From the NCBI GenBank assembly GCA_000998025.1, contig LCJG01000003.1, positions 1-35,487 on the forward strand: a stretch of DNA of 35,487 bases, written 5' to 3'. Shown piece after piece: positions 18,022-26,945 of this stretch. Below the pieces are notes generated by a model. The model was not told the DNA's origin. It searched no databases and worked only from the letters and a program-made list of their open reading frames with translations. Made by a program: the position numbers and the translations under genes. Source of the DNA: Candidatus Collierbacteria bacterium GW2011_GWB1_44_6. GTDB taxonomy: Bacteria; Patescibacteriota; Microgenomatia; UBA1400; MFAQ01. The first letter of the stretch is position 1. Every line of letters starts with the position of its first letter.

Positions 18022-19104
18022 CTATAACGAAATTTTGCTTAGCTCGCTAACTAATAATTCGCAGTAATGTTCAGAGTGATCGCTTTGGGAAATGTTTGTA
18101 TTTGGTCCAATAATGCTGTTTTCGATATTCTTACGGACTTTGTCGATAATGACCGATTCCATCAGAACCGAGTCGGTTATCGTGCTGTCGATGATCATGC
18201 AGTTGTGGTAAACCGAAGTAAAAGGTCCGACCGTACTATTTGTAATAGTAACGTTGTCCCCTATATTTAGTGGCCCTTTGAGATGAGAGTTGGTAATGTT
18301 ACAGTTTTTTCCTATGGTAACGCGACCATGAATCCTTACGGTTTTATCTAGATTTGAATTTATTTTTGTCTTGGTATTTAAGTCCAGCAAGAACAGATTG
18401 GCTTCGAGCCAGTCCTGGACTTTTCCTGGATCCAACCATGCTCCCTCGATTTCCAAAGTATCTACCTGGTATTTATGATCTATTAGCCACTGGTATGCTG
18501 AAGCTATCTCCATCTCACCTCTGGCCGACGGAACTATCTTGTCTTTACCTTTGAAGCACTTAAAGATTATATTGTCGAAGAAATATAGTCCAGGGACAGC
18601 ATAGTCGTGAGGCGGATTTTCTGGCTTTTCAACGTATTTGACCAAATGACCTTCTTCGTCAAAGTAAGGAACACCGAGCCTGGTATTTTCGGGATGATGA
18701 ACAAGCCCAACCAATCCATGGGGTTTTTTCTTCATGAAGTGATCGTATAGATTTTGAATACCCCCAGTAAAAATATTGTCTCCTAGGTGCATCAAGAAAT
18801 TGTCGCCGCCGATAAAGTCTTCGCAGACTTGAAAAATATTTGAGAGTCCACCTCTGGGATTTTCTTGAAGTATATAAGTGAACTTAACTCCCCATTTGGA
18901 TCCATCTCCGAGAAAATTTTTAATAATATCCAACCCACCAGGATTGTAGGTTAGAGCAATTTCTTTGATACCCGTGTCAGCTACGGTTTCAATGGCGTAT
19001 AGGATTAGTGGTTTATTGGCGACTGGAATGAGGTGCTTATTGGCCGTAAAAGTAAGCGGCCTCATTCTGGTACCCATACCACCTGTTGGAATAATGGCTT
19101 TCAT
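18022..19104 (-). CDS. rfbA: Glucose-1-phosphate thymidylyltransferase (long form with left-handed beta-helix C-terminus)
   Basis: MKAIIPTGGMGTRMRPLTFTANKHLIPVANKPLI...QENPRGGLSNIF...FLMHLGDNIF; hexapeptide-like C-terminal repeats. Confidence 0.93.
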   Translation of the reverse strand: MKAIIPTGGMGTRMRPLTFTANKHLIPVANKPLILYAIETVADTGIKEIALTYNPGGLDIIKNFLGDGSKWGVKFTYILQENPRGGLSNIFQVCEDFIGGDNFLMHLGDNIFTGGIQNLYDHFMKKKPHGLVGLVHHPENTRLGVPYFDEEGHLVKYVEKPENPPHDYAVPGLYFFDNIIFKCFKGKDKIVPSARGEMEIASAYQWLIDHKYQVDTLEIEGAWLDPGKVQDWLEANLFLLDLNTKTKINSNLDKTVRIHGRVTIGKNCNITNSHLKGPLNIGDNVTITNSTVGPFTSVYHNCMIIDSTITDSVLMESVIIDKVRKNIENSIIGPNTNISQSDHSEHYCELLVSELSKISL

Positions 19105-19142
19105 AACAGACTATATTATACGATACAGGGCAACTATTTCCA

Positions 19143-19394
19143 CTATAGTAATCCTATAACAATGAACGAACCGAGGAGGGCAAAAAGGAGATATTCAAGC
19201 ATGATATTGAGGTGAAACGTGTGCTCTCTTAAGTGGTGTAGAATACCCCATAGAATATATAATAGGGACACACAGATGACCGTAATTGCCTGATAAACTT
19301 TACTTCCGTTAAACAAAAGCACGAGAATTATGGCAATCGATACAAAAATACTAAGTACAAAATAGTCAATTATTTTTCTTATAGGTCTTTTCAT
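19143..19394 (-). CDS. Small (83 aa) membrane protein
   Basis: MKRPIRKIIDYFVLSIFVSIAIILVLLFNGSKVYQAITVICVSLLYILWGILHHLREHTFHLNIMLEYLLFALLGSFIVIGLL; ATGA overlap with upstream CAP gene (stop 19391). Confidence 0.75.
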   Translation of the reverse strand: MKRPIRKIIDYFVLSIFVSIAIILVLLFNGSKVYQAITVICVSLLYILWGILHHLREHTFHLNIMLEYLLFALLGSFIVIGLL

Positions 19395-20230
19395 ATTACA
19401 ATGCCTTGGCGGATGATAATGAGAATGACTGCCATGCCGGCAAAATAGGTGAGGTGAGCCCAAGTATCGCCGGAGATACGGACGATGTTGTATCTGAGAA
19501 CGAATATCCAGTCCATACTCAGGGCTCCCAAAATAAGGATAACAAAGGCTAAGGACCAAGACTTATTTAGGTCTAAAGGAGACAGGCCTGACGAGGGAAT
19601 AATTTTTTCACTAGCAATTGCGGATTTTGGATTGACGACATCGGCGGAGGCAATTCTGGCCACCGACGTCTGGGGAGTGCCAAACATTTGAACCACAATG
19701 GTAGTTTCAACTCCATTGATGTAACCGTCCATAACTGCAACACCAATGTCCCGATAGCGGCCATCGAGTAAATTTTTCCGGTGAGTGGGAGAGGCCATCC
19801 AAGCAGAGACAATGTCCTTGGGATTGCTGAAATCTCTCGCTAGATTTTCTCCGGCATGCTGATATTTGTAGCCTGAGTTAGTGACAAAGTACCAGGGTTC
19901 GGTACCACTGGGTGAGACATGGGCCCAATAGTTGTCAGCAAACATATCGGCGGCTTTGGCGGCAGCTGCCTGGTCTAGCTCGGGATTTTGCCTGAGTATT
20001 TCCAAGCCAGTATTAAGTCTTTGATTGTTTGTAAGTTCGACGACTTTGGCAGGGTCGATTTGTGAAGCATAACCAAGAACTCCTGGTAGTAGCCCAACGG
20101 TAATGTCGATGATGGATCGCCCCATGATGTACAAACCCATGAGAACCATAACGGATCTTGGCCAGAGAATTTTGGCTTTGTGGTTGTTATGGGGGTGAGG
20201 TAAAAAAAGCGTGTGGGCAGGATGCGCCAT
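19391..20230 (-). CDS. Membrane-anchored CAP-domain (SCP/PR-1-like) protein
   Basis: LTNNQRLNTGLEILRQNPELDQAAAAKAADMFADNYWAHVSPSGTEPWYFVTNSGYKYQHAGENLARDFSNPKDIVSAWMASPTHRKNLLDGRYRDIGVAV. Confidence 0.92.
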   Translation of the reverse strand: MAHPAHTLFLPHPHNNHKAKILWPRSVMVLMGLYIMGRSIIDITVGLLPGVLGYASQIDPAKVVELTNNQRLNTGLEILRQNPELDQAAAAKAADMFADNYWAHVSPSGTEPWYFVTNSGYKYQHAGENLARDFSNPKDIVSAWMASPTHRKNLLDGRYRDIGVAVMDGYINGVETTIVVQMFGTPQTSVARIASADVVNPKSAIASEKIIPSSGLSPLDLNKSWSLAFVILILGALSMDWIFVLRYNIVRISGDTWAHLTYFAGMAVILIIIRQGIVI

Positions 20231-20269
20231 ATCTTATTTCATTATGTCACAGAGATATTAAGAAAAAAA

Positions 20270-20572
20270 CTAGGCGTCCTTGATGCGGGTCATGACACCA
20301 TCAATTCTTTGATAAACGCGTTTCTTATTCTTGGCTATCTTACGAACAATTTCTGATTCAAGATCTATCTTGAGAAGCTCGGCTAGAGAAAGAGTATAGA
20401 TCGCGACATCTGCGAGCTCTTCCCCGATATTCTACTTTTTGTAATATGCTCGGCAGGCCTCCGAAAGCTCCTCGTGGGCCAGACAAAACTCCTTGTAGAT
20501 ATCCGTCGTATTAAAGCCTTTCTCGATTTTGTTTTTGAGAACCTCTTTTTGGATAGTCAGTAGATCAATCAT
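20270..20572 (-). pseudogene. MazG-like nucleotide pyrophosphohydrolase interrupted by in-frame amber codon
   Basis: Manual translation: MIDLLTIQKEVLKNKIEKGFNTTDIYKEFCLAHEELSEACRAYYKK*NIGEELADVAIYTLSLAELLKIDLESEIVRKIAKNKKRVYQRIDGVMTRIKDA. TAG at 20434..20432 lies between the EExxE and ExxD halves of the MazG motif. Confidence 0.8.
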
Positions 20573-20587
20573 TACCGTTGAATTTTA

Positions 20588-21178
20588 CTATTGGAGACGT
20601 GAAGCGTGCACTACTGATCTCATTAGTGAAGTTCCGGGTGGCCAAGTGGTCATTAAAGTAAGTGTTTCTTCGGTTTTGTTATCCGATAAGTAATCTATGG
20701 CACTTCTGACCACTATTTGCTTGTCTTGAACCTTATACTTATAAGGTTTGTTTTCGTAATATAGCGTTATGAGATCACCTTTTTCTAACTTGCCAAGAAG
20801 ATAAAAAACGAAATTGTATTTTGATGACTTAAAGCTATCTGAAGAGTTGTGAGAATAAAGGAAGATATTACCCTTTTGACCAGGCAAGGCTGACCCGTCG
20901 ACGTGGGCAATACCTTCTGTGAAAGCTTGTTCGTAAGAATTCTCGTCGTAAGGATCAATGTTTTTGAGTACCCGAGCGTTGGCGCCAATTTTGTCGATAA
21001 CGATGCCAAAATCTTTGTCAAGAGGTTGAATGACTTTTAAATTGGCTTCCGAAAATGTTTGAACTTTATTAAGATCGTAGCCAATCTCTTGCTGCAAGAC
21101 TGGGGTAAATATTTTGCCGATGGTGATGACAATATAGAGAAGTATACTAAGTGCCAATAGCTTATTTACAGTGTTCAC
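20588..21178 (-). CDS. Sortase-family protein, catalytic Cys position occupied by Thr
   Basis: HVDGSALPGQKGNIFLYSHNSSDSFKSSKYNFVFYLLGKLEKGDLITLYYENKPYKYKV...ETLTLMTTWPPGTSLMRSVVHASRL: sortase layout with the TLxTC Cys replaced. Confidence 0.85.
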   Translation of the reverse strand: MNTVNKLLALSILLYIVITIGKIFTPVLQQEIGYDLNKVQTFSEANLKVIQPLDKDFGIVIDKIGANARVLKNIDPYDENSYEQAFTEGIAHVDGSALPGQKGNIFLYSHNSSDSFKSSKYNFVFYLLGKLEKGDLITLYYENKPYKYKVQDKQIVVRSAIDYLSDNKTEETLTLMTTWPPGTSLMRSVVHASRLQ

Positions 21179-21209
21179 AACTTAAGTATAACTGGTGGCC
21201 TGACTAATA

Positions 21210-24200
21210 TTATTTCTTCAAGAAGTATTTAGTCCCAAAGAACAAGGGGATAAAAAGAAGGAGCCAGAGATAGTCCCTGTTGGTGTCCGTAGTTGAAGTG
21301 TCGGATAAGACTTCACCGGTGGGTGTGGCACTGGGCGTGGCAGCGTCTGGCGAGCCGGAAGGTGTCGCATCTGTCGTGGCACCCAAAACTCCCTCAATGA
21401 AGTTCGAAGCCGCTCCAGAGAGCGTAATTCCTGAGACAAACACTGATAGCTCATTACTATAGTCTCCCGGCATGCAGTTGTTCCCTGCGCGGACTTGGAA
21501 ATAATATCTTTTTCCTCCAGATAATCCTTTGACGGTAAAAGTGGTCGAGTCCACTCCCCCAACATTGGGGTTGCCATAAAGCATTTCACCGGATTTGGTA
21601 CCGTATGCGACCAAATAGTAGGTAACAGGATTTGAGGATTTGGACCAAGTGAGGGTAACTTCGTTTTGACCGGTGGAAACAGCTGAGAGTAATAATGGAG
21701 CGGAAGAAGGCTTTTGTTCGGTGCACACAGGAGCTGTGGGCATGGGAGGGTGATATGGTTCAAGAGGGGTGGATGTATCCGGCCCGGGAGACTCCTCTTC
21801 TTCGTCGGCCGGCTTTTCGGAAACATTGACGGTTCTGCCTTTATGCTGAGCCGCATTGCCGGCTTCGTCCGTCACATTGTATTCGATATAGTAGGAGCCA
21901 GCAGTGTTTGGGTCGACTGGGTTATCGGTAACGATTTGTGGCGTAAGATCGCCGTCCTCATTATCAAAGGCTGTGGCTCCTGCATCGGTATAAGTATCAC
22001 CGACGGTAATGTTTACTACCGCGTCGCCGAGAAGTGTAATCTCCGGTGGCGTAAGATCGAAACTCTGCCAAAGAAAATAGGGATAGCCATTATTATTTAT
22101 ACCGTCGATACCCCAGATAGTTTCAAAGTCCCATCCTTCAAAGTTGGCTTGAACTTTCATTTCGGCATCTGTTTGGCCGAAAGTTTCGTCGCAAACAGTA
22201 CCGTTGTATTCGGTACTGCCACACATGTTGTCGTATCCTGACGTTTCCGTATCCCAATAGGAACGACTGTAACTACCATTTTGATATAGCCATCCTATTA
22301 GACCTCCGATATAACTGCTACCACTCATGGGAGTTACTGAGTAGGAATTTATGACAGTGGAATCCTGAATAAGCCCGACGACGCCGCCGCTGTAATTGAT
22401 GCTACTAATGGTTCCCAAAGCATAACAATTGGAAATTTGACCTCCATATGAGTGACCAACTATTGAGCCAACATAGTTAGGTCCTGTGAGATCCAGATCT
22501 GTCCAAGACTGGGAAATAGTTCCGGAGTTCATACCGGCTATACCGCCGCATTGCTGATAACTACAGACCACTTTTCCAGTAATGGAGACCTTGGTGATTG
22601 TCCCGTGATTGTAGTCTGTAAGTCCTCCCAAATAACCATTGCCGGAAATATCCACATTTCTGAAATTAATATTTTTTATCGTTCCGCCATTGTCTGCAAA
22701 AATTCCGCCGGTGTTTTCAGCATTCGAGAAAACATTTTTAACCGAATAATTGTGGCCATCCAGCTCTCCTGAGAAGTTACCAATGGGTAAGAATCCCCGA
22801 CCGCTGTTCCAATCTCTGGTCTCTGTACAATCGATATTGTTTGACAAGTAGTAGTACCAGTCCGGATTACTCATGATATTTTGAAATTCCTGACAGGAAG
22901 TAATTAGAGCCGGATTGTTCACCGAGCCCGGGCGAGTGTCATTGATAATAGACAAACTAATTGAGTCCGAAGTGTAAGTATTGCCGGCGTTGTCGACAGC
23001 TCTGACATAAAAGGAATAGGTGCCATCAACTAAGTTGGCCGTATTCCAGTTGCATTCGTAATTATTGACACCGACGTTGTCGACACCATTGCAGATCACA
23101 TTTTCCGTGACGCCGTCACTTTCGATTAAATTGATATTAGAGGGAGAAACTCCGGAGCCGGTGTCGGTAACTGTCATGTCAAATATTTGGGTGCCATATA
23201 TTTCATCCTGATCTGAAGGGCTAGTGATTTCTCCATCCGGCTGAGTTCTATCGACATTGGTTACGTTAGCCGTAACGGAGCCGGTGTTGCCGGCGGCGTC
23301 GGTGAGGTTGAAGGTAAAAGTGCCGTTTTCTGAGAAAGTATAAAAGTTTGAACCTTCGTTGTTGGTGATTGTTACCGGCTCGCTCGGGGTTAGAGTCGCA
23401 GTGACATTATCTGTAGTCCAGTTTGTATTTGAATAAAGAACAGTTCCAGAAGGAGCTGTTGTATCTATGGTCAGATTGCGGCTTTCAGAAATACCGGAAT
23501 TGGCTGAACCATCGAGGCATTCGACATAGTAGGTACTATTACCATCTGGAATGTCGTTGTAATTTACCTGCGCATATTTGTAACCGTCTCCATCATAAAT
23601 AGTCATGTCAAGAACTGACAAACCGGATCCACTTCCGGAAACGGGAATATCGACGATGGTGGTGTGATAATCCCAAATGCCGGCATAGCCACTCCAGGGG
23701 TAGTTAGTGCCATTTAGAATAAGGTTAATGTTTGAGATACTGCCACTATCACGACCTACATTGTCACTCATTGTCAATCTCCAGTCTCCATTTAGCTGAA
23801 GTCCGTGGAAGATTAATGACATATCGTAAATAACCGGTGACACCCAACTATTTCCACCAGGTCCGGCATTAGGATATCGATCCGCAAAATTATAGATAGC
23901 TCCCGTGGGTGAGGTAAAAGTCCAGGACCCAGAAGTGTCTTCAGGATATGAGTGGCTCCAAGTTACCTGAGAAGTAGCGGTGTTGACCACGCCGTAATAA
24001 AGTTTGCATGACAAGGTATCGTCACTTACTTCGGCAGAAAAAATACGATCGTTATTCGTAGTGACAGTATTATTTTCCGGAGTCGGGGAAATAAAGGAGG
24101 CGACCGGCGGAGTGGTGTCACAAACGGGATCAGGATTACCATCGCAGTCGTTATCAATACCGTCTCCACAAACTTCGGCCCCAGTGGCAGTACAATAATA

Positions 24201-25691
24201 GGCATCGCACACATTGCCAATTCCGTCTCCGTCATCATCGGCTTGATTTGAGTTGGCATTGTTCATACAGTTGTCACAAGCATCTCCAACACCATCAGCG
24301 TCACGATCCAGCTGATCGGCATTAGCGGTCGAGACACAGTTGTCGCAAGCGTTTCCAATACCGTCTCCGTCAGAATCTTCTTGTCCTGGATTACTACTAT
24401 TGGGACAGTTATCCGTGGTGTCTGGTACTCCATCATTATCCGCATCTGCAGGAGGATTGGAACAGTCAGGATAGTTGACGTTCGAGAGCCCGGGGGTAGC
24501 GCAACTAAAAATAAAATCGGTAGAATTGTTTCCTGAGTCATACCCGTCGGAGTATCGAGACAAACCTCTTCCTGTATAAGCAGCGTCGTCTTCAACAGCT
24601 CCGGTTCCTTCGGTGAAACCGGGAACACTCCCTTCGTAACTGACAAAATCGATGGGGAAATCACCATCGTACAAAACCATGGCATCCGGCGCCCCATTTT
24701 GAATGGTAAAAGAAGATAGATTTAGATCACAGTTTGGAACAGTTGAAGCATCAGAACAGATTACATAATAGTCACCGGCATTTAAATTAACATCAGAGAA
24801 CTCGATAAGTTTATACGTGACAACATCACTGCCGTTGATAAGACGAAGCGCATAGTTGTCTAGATTTATCGAGGTGTCACTCACATTCTTTATTTCTATA
24901 AATTCTGAGTCGTCTGAACTTGGCTGATCGTAGTCGATTTCATTGATGACCAAACTGAGAACAGGAGGGTCTGTAAATGTCACGGTAGCGACTATTTCTT
25001 CGCTCCGATTGACGGCATCAATTCTGTAGGCTGGTCGATAGCGTCCATCGAGCTGGTATGCATATGATAGATTGCCGTTTTCGTCAGCTAACACTTCTGT
25101 TTCAAAAGAAACTAAGGGCATGTTTGAGGAAGTGATGTGCAGCAAATAGGATTCCCCAATGGTAAAGCCAGTGCCTGAAATGTGAACAATTTCGGTAGGA
25201 AAGTAATCGGACTTATCGGTAGAGAGGGCTGGTTTTGGAGCAATTGATTGTTCGAGATCAGAAGCGACCGTAAGCGATTCTGGAAGAGAGGCCGGGGACG
25301 GTTCAGGCTCTGCTGGAGGCGAGTTGTTTAGAACTTCATCTGCTATTGGCTCTGTGGTGGGAGTCGGCTCAGGAGTAATTTCTACAGTTGGCGTTGGTTC
25401 GGGAGTAATTTCTAGTGATGGAGTGAGGATGGCTGTGGGGGTGGGTTCGGGAGAGGGGATGGGTTCGGGTGTTATTTCCGGGGTGGGAGATATTGCTTCT
25501 GTCGGTGTTGGTTCGGGGGTGGGTGAAGGAGTGATTTCAACGGTGGGTGTTGGCGTAATTTCGGTAGCGGCAGAGGGGGTGGAGTCTTCGGCGTAAACAG
25601 GAGTGACTAAAGAAAGTGGGAAGAGTGTTTGTAAAAAAATACTAAAACAAGAAATAAGCGAAATTATTTTCCTAACTTTTTTATGTCTCAT
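21210..25691 (-). CDS. Large multidomain surface protein (Pro/Thr linker, LTD, TSP3-like Ca-binding repeats, P/Homo-B-like domain, Ig-like, GLUG-like repeats, DUF5011-like, Fn3, C-terminal TM)
   Basis: Signal peptide; LVINEIDYDQPSSDDSEFIEIKN (LTD); DADNDGVPDTTDNCPN...DSDGDGIGNACDNC (TSP3); GDWRLTMSDNVGRDSGSISNINLIL (P domain); GGIFADNGGTIKNINF...GGLIGWLYQNGSYSRSYWD (GLUG); DLTPPEITLLGDAVVNITVGDTYTDAGATA; C-terminal YLWLLLFIPLFFGTKYFLKK. ATG at 25691 preferred over TTG 25709. Confidence 0.88.
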   Translation of the reverse strand: MRHKKVRKIISLISCFSIFLQTLFPLSLVTPVYAEDSTPSAATEITPTPTVEITPSPTPEPTPTEAISPTPEITPEPIPSPEPTPTAILTPSLEITPEPTPTVEITPEPTPTTEPIADEVLNNSPPAEPEPSPASLPESLTVASDLEQSIAPKPALSTDKSDYFPTEIVHISGTGFTIGESYLLHITSSNMPLVSFETEVLADENGNLSYAYQLDGRYRPAYRIDAVNRSEEIVATVTFTDPPVLSLVINEIDYDQPSSDDSEFIEIKNVSDTSINLDNYALRLINGSDVVTYKLIEFSDVNLNAGDYYVICSDASTVPNCDLNLSSFTIQNGAPDAMVLYDGDFPIDFVSYEGSVPGFTEGTGAVEDDAAYTGRGLSRYSDGYDSGNNSTDFIFSCATPGLSNVNYPDCSNPPADADNDGVPDTTDNCPNSSNPGQEDSDGDGIGNACDNCVSTANADQLDRDADGVGDACDNCMNNANSNQADDDGDGIGNVCDAYYCTATGAEVCGDGIDNDCDGNPDPVCDTTPPVASFISPTPENNTVTTNNDRIFSAEVSDDTLSCKLYYGVVNTATSQVTWSHSYPEDTSGSWTFTSPTGAIYNFADRYPNAGPGGNSWVSPVIYDMSLIFHGLQLNGDWRLTMSDNVGRDSGSISNINLILNGTNYPWSGYAGIWDYHTTIVDIPVSGSGSGLSVLDMTIYDGDGYKYAQVNYNDIPDGNSTYYVECLDGSANSGISESRNLTIDTTAPSGTVLYSNTNWTTDNVTATLTPSEPVTITNNEGSNFYTFSENGTFTFNLTDAAGNTGSVTANVTNVDRTQPDGEITSPSDQDEIYGTQIFDMTVTDTGSGVSPSNINLIESDGVTENVICNGVDNVGVNNYECNWNTANLVDGTYSFYVRAVDNAGNTYTSDSISLSIINDTRPGSVNNPALITSCQEFQNIMSNPDWYYYLSNNIDCTETRDWNSGRGFLPIGNFSGELDGHNYSVKNVFSNAENTGGIFADNGGTIKNINFRNVDISGNGYLGGLTDYNHGTITKVSITGKVVCSYQQCGGIAGMNSGTISQSWTDLDLTGPNYVGSIVGHSYGGQISNCYALGTISSINYSGGVVGLIQDSTVINSYSVTPMSGSSYIGGLIGWLYQNGSYSRSYWDTETSGYDNMCGSTEYNGTVCDETFGQTDAEMKVQANFEGWDFETIWGIDGINNNGYPYFLWQSFDLTPPEITLLGDAVVNITVGDTYTDAGATAFDNEDGDLTPQIVTDNPVDPNTAGSYYIEYNVTDEAGNAAQHKGRTVNVSEKPADEEEESPGPDTSTPLEPYHPPMPTAPVCTEQKPSSAPLLLSAVSTGQNEVTLTWSKSSNPVTYYLVAYGTKSGEMLYGNPNVGGVDSTTFTVKGLSGGKRYYFQVRAGNNCMPGDYSNELSVFVSGITLSGAASNFIEGVLGATTDATPSGSPDAATPSATPTGEVLSDTSTTDTNRDYLWLLLFIPLFFGTKYFLKK
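24205..24452 (-). other. Thrombospondin type-3-like calcium-binding repeat region within surface protein
   Basis: Three DxDxDG-type units: DADNDGVPDTTDNCP / DSDGDGIGNACDNC / DRDADGVGDACDNC / DDDGDGIGNVCD. Confidence 0.85.
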
Positions 25692-25738
25692 TATTTTTTT
25701 GCTTTCCAAAAAGAATTGTATTCCTGGAAACTAATTTG

Positions 25739-26944
25739 TCAACTATTTTTTTTCTTCTTGTTTGGTTGATATATCTGAAAAATAAAACTAGCAATAATAT
25801 GCGATAAGATAATATATAGTGGCCAGAGCGAATGAGCGCAAAAGAAAAGTCTGTCAACTATAAATGCGATACCTGTGATGGTAAATGTAAGAAAGCCTTT
25901 GTTCCATCTTTTTTTATTTATATTTCCGTGAACAATTATGGGCAAAAGAATGGTGACGATGATAAAAAGAGTTTTCCACCAAAGTTCCTGGCAGTTTGTA
26001 TCACCCATCACTGACGGTGTGGGAGAAGTGATAACTGTTTCGAGTGGGGCTGGTTCCGGTAAAGTGTCGACACCAAGAATCTCACCATCTAAACCAGTCG
26101 GACGACCAGTGACTGTGCCACCCGTGACAAGATGAATGACTTTCCCGGCAGGTCCAGGTGCACAGTCGTTGACACCAAAGACCTCAAATTCGTAACTTTC
26201 ACCGCCGGAAAGATTTCTGACAGTGTAAGTATTTACGTTGCCGATATTGGTACTGCCGTATTTTTCGCCATCACGGAGCCTCGTAAAAATTAAGGCGTAA
26301 TGAGTAACGGGCGAGACGGAGTTCCAGACTAGAGTAACTGTGTTTGCCGTCGTGCCGGTGACTTGCAAATTGGTCAGAGCCGAGGACGTCTGGGCAGTAC
26401 AAACGGGGGCAGAGGATGAGTCGGAACTGCCGGAAACTCCACCGATACTTCTATTTTCGTCAGGACTGCCGCCGGAAAAATTTAACTGAAGATCAAACTT
26501 GGTCGAAGCATTTTGATACTCGTTCCCCGCTTCTGGCCTCATGGTAACGGTGTAGAGATATTCGTCACTGGACAAGGTCCCTAGTGTAGAAAGGCCAATA
26601 GTCCCTGAAGAATAAAAATGATTGAGAGTGTTAAAGAAAATTGTTGAGCTGTCGAGCAATCGAACTATTCTCAGGTCCATGACCGTATCCAAACCTTTGG
26701 TGTTAGAAAAATTTACCGAAATATTGGAGACAGTGAGCGGATCGACACCTTGATTTATAACCCGGATGGATTTTGTGAGACTTTTGCCTGGATACCAGAT
26801 TTCGCTGGTGGGAAATATGGCGGTGGAGGTGGGGCTGGTACAACCAAGAGTGTTACAGGTAATTTCTTTGTCGGCGGCAAGGACTGGAGAAAGACTAAAC
26901 AGGGCGGCTAAAAAGAAGAGGATAATCCCGAAGACTTTTTTCAT
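25739..26944 (-). CDS. Exported Fn3 protein with N-terminal TasA/TapA-like region and C-terminal TM helices
   Basis: MKKVFGIILFFLAALFSLSPVLA signal; IWYPGKSLTKSIRVINQGVDPLTVSNISVNF; PVCTAQTSSALTNLQVTGTTANTVTLVWNS...NDCAPGPAG Fn3-like; C-terminal TMs. Confidence 0.75.
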   Translation of the reverse strand: MKKVFGIILFFLAALFSLSPVLAADKEITCNTLGCTSPTSTAIFPTSEIWYPGKSLTKSIRVINQGVDPLTVSNISVNFSNTKGLDTVMDLRIVRLLDSSTIFFNTLNHFYSSGTIGLSTLGTLSSDEYLYTVTMRPEAGNEYQNASTKFDLQLNFSGGSPDENRSIGGVSGSSDSSSAPVCTAQTSSALTNLQVTGTTANTVTLVWNSVSPVTHYALIFTRLRDGEKYGSTNIGNVNTYTVRNLSGGESYEFEVFGVNDCAPGPAGKVIHLVTGGTVTGRPTGLDGEILGVDTLPEPAPLETVITSPTPSVMGDTNCQELWWKTLFIIVTILLPIIVHGNINKKRWNKGFLTFTITGIAFIVDRLFFCAHSLWPLYIILSHIIASFIFQIYQPNKKKKNS

Positions 26945-26945
26945 A

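Noticed and set aside
20432-20434. In-frame TAG in the MazG-like gene as evidence for an alternative genetic code
   Set aside because: TAG, TAA and TGA all terminate well-supported genes in this window (e.g. TAG for trmD and tsaE, TGA for the 7073 GT-C), so neither TAG reassignment nor the UGA=Gly code of some CPR fits. Local nonsense or suppression is more likely.
24205-24452. Periodic DNA repeats that could suggest a CRISPR array or tandem satellite
   Set aside because: Periodicity is explained by TSP3-like protein repeats (DxDxDG...NC); units are diverged and coding.
25324-25596. Plus-strand 90-aa Val/Gly-rich ORF
   Set aside because: Antisense reading of the T/P/E-repeat stalk of the 1499-aa protein; composition is a mirror of the repeat.
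25700-25738. TTTCCA...TGGAAA inverted repeat between the 401-aa and 1499-aa genes
   Set aside because: Short arms with a long loop and no T-tract; likely chance in AT-rich spacer.
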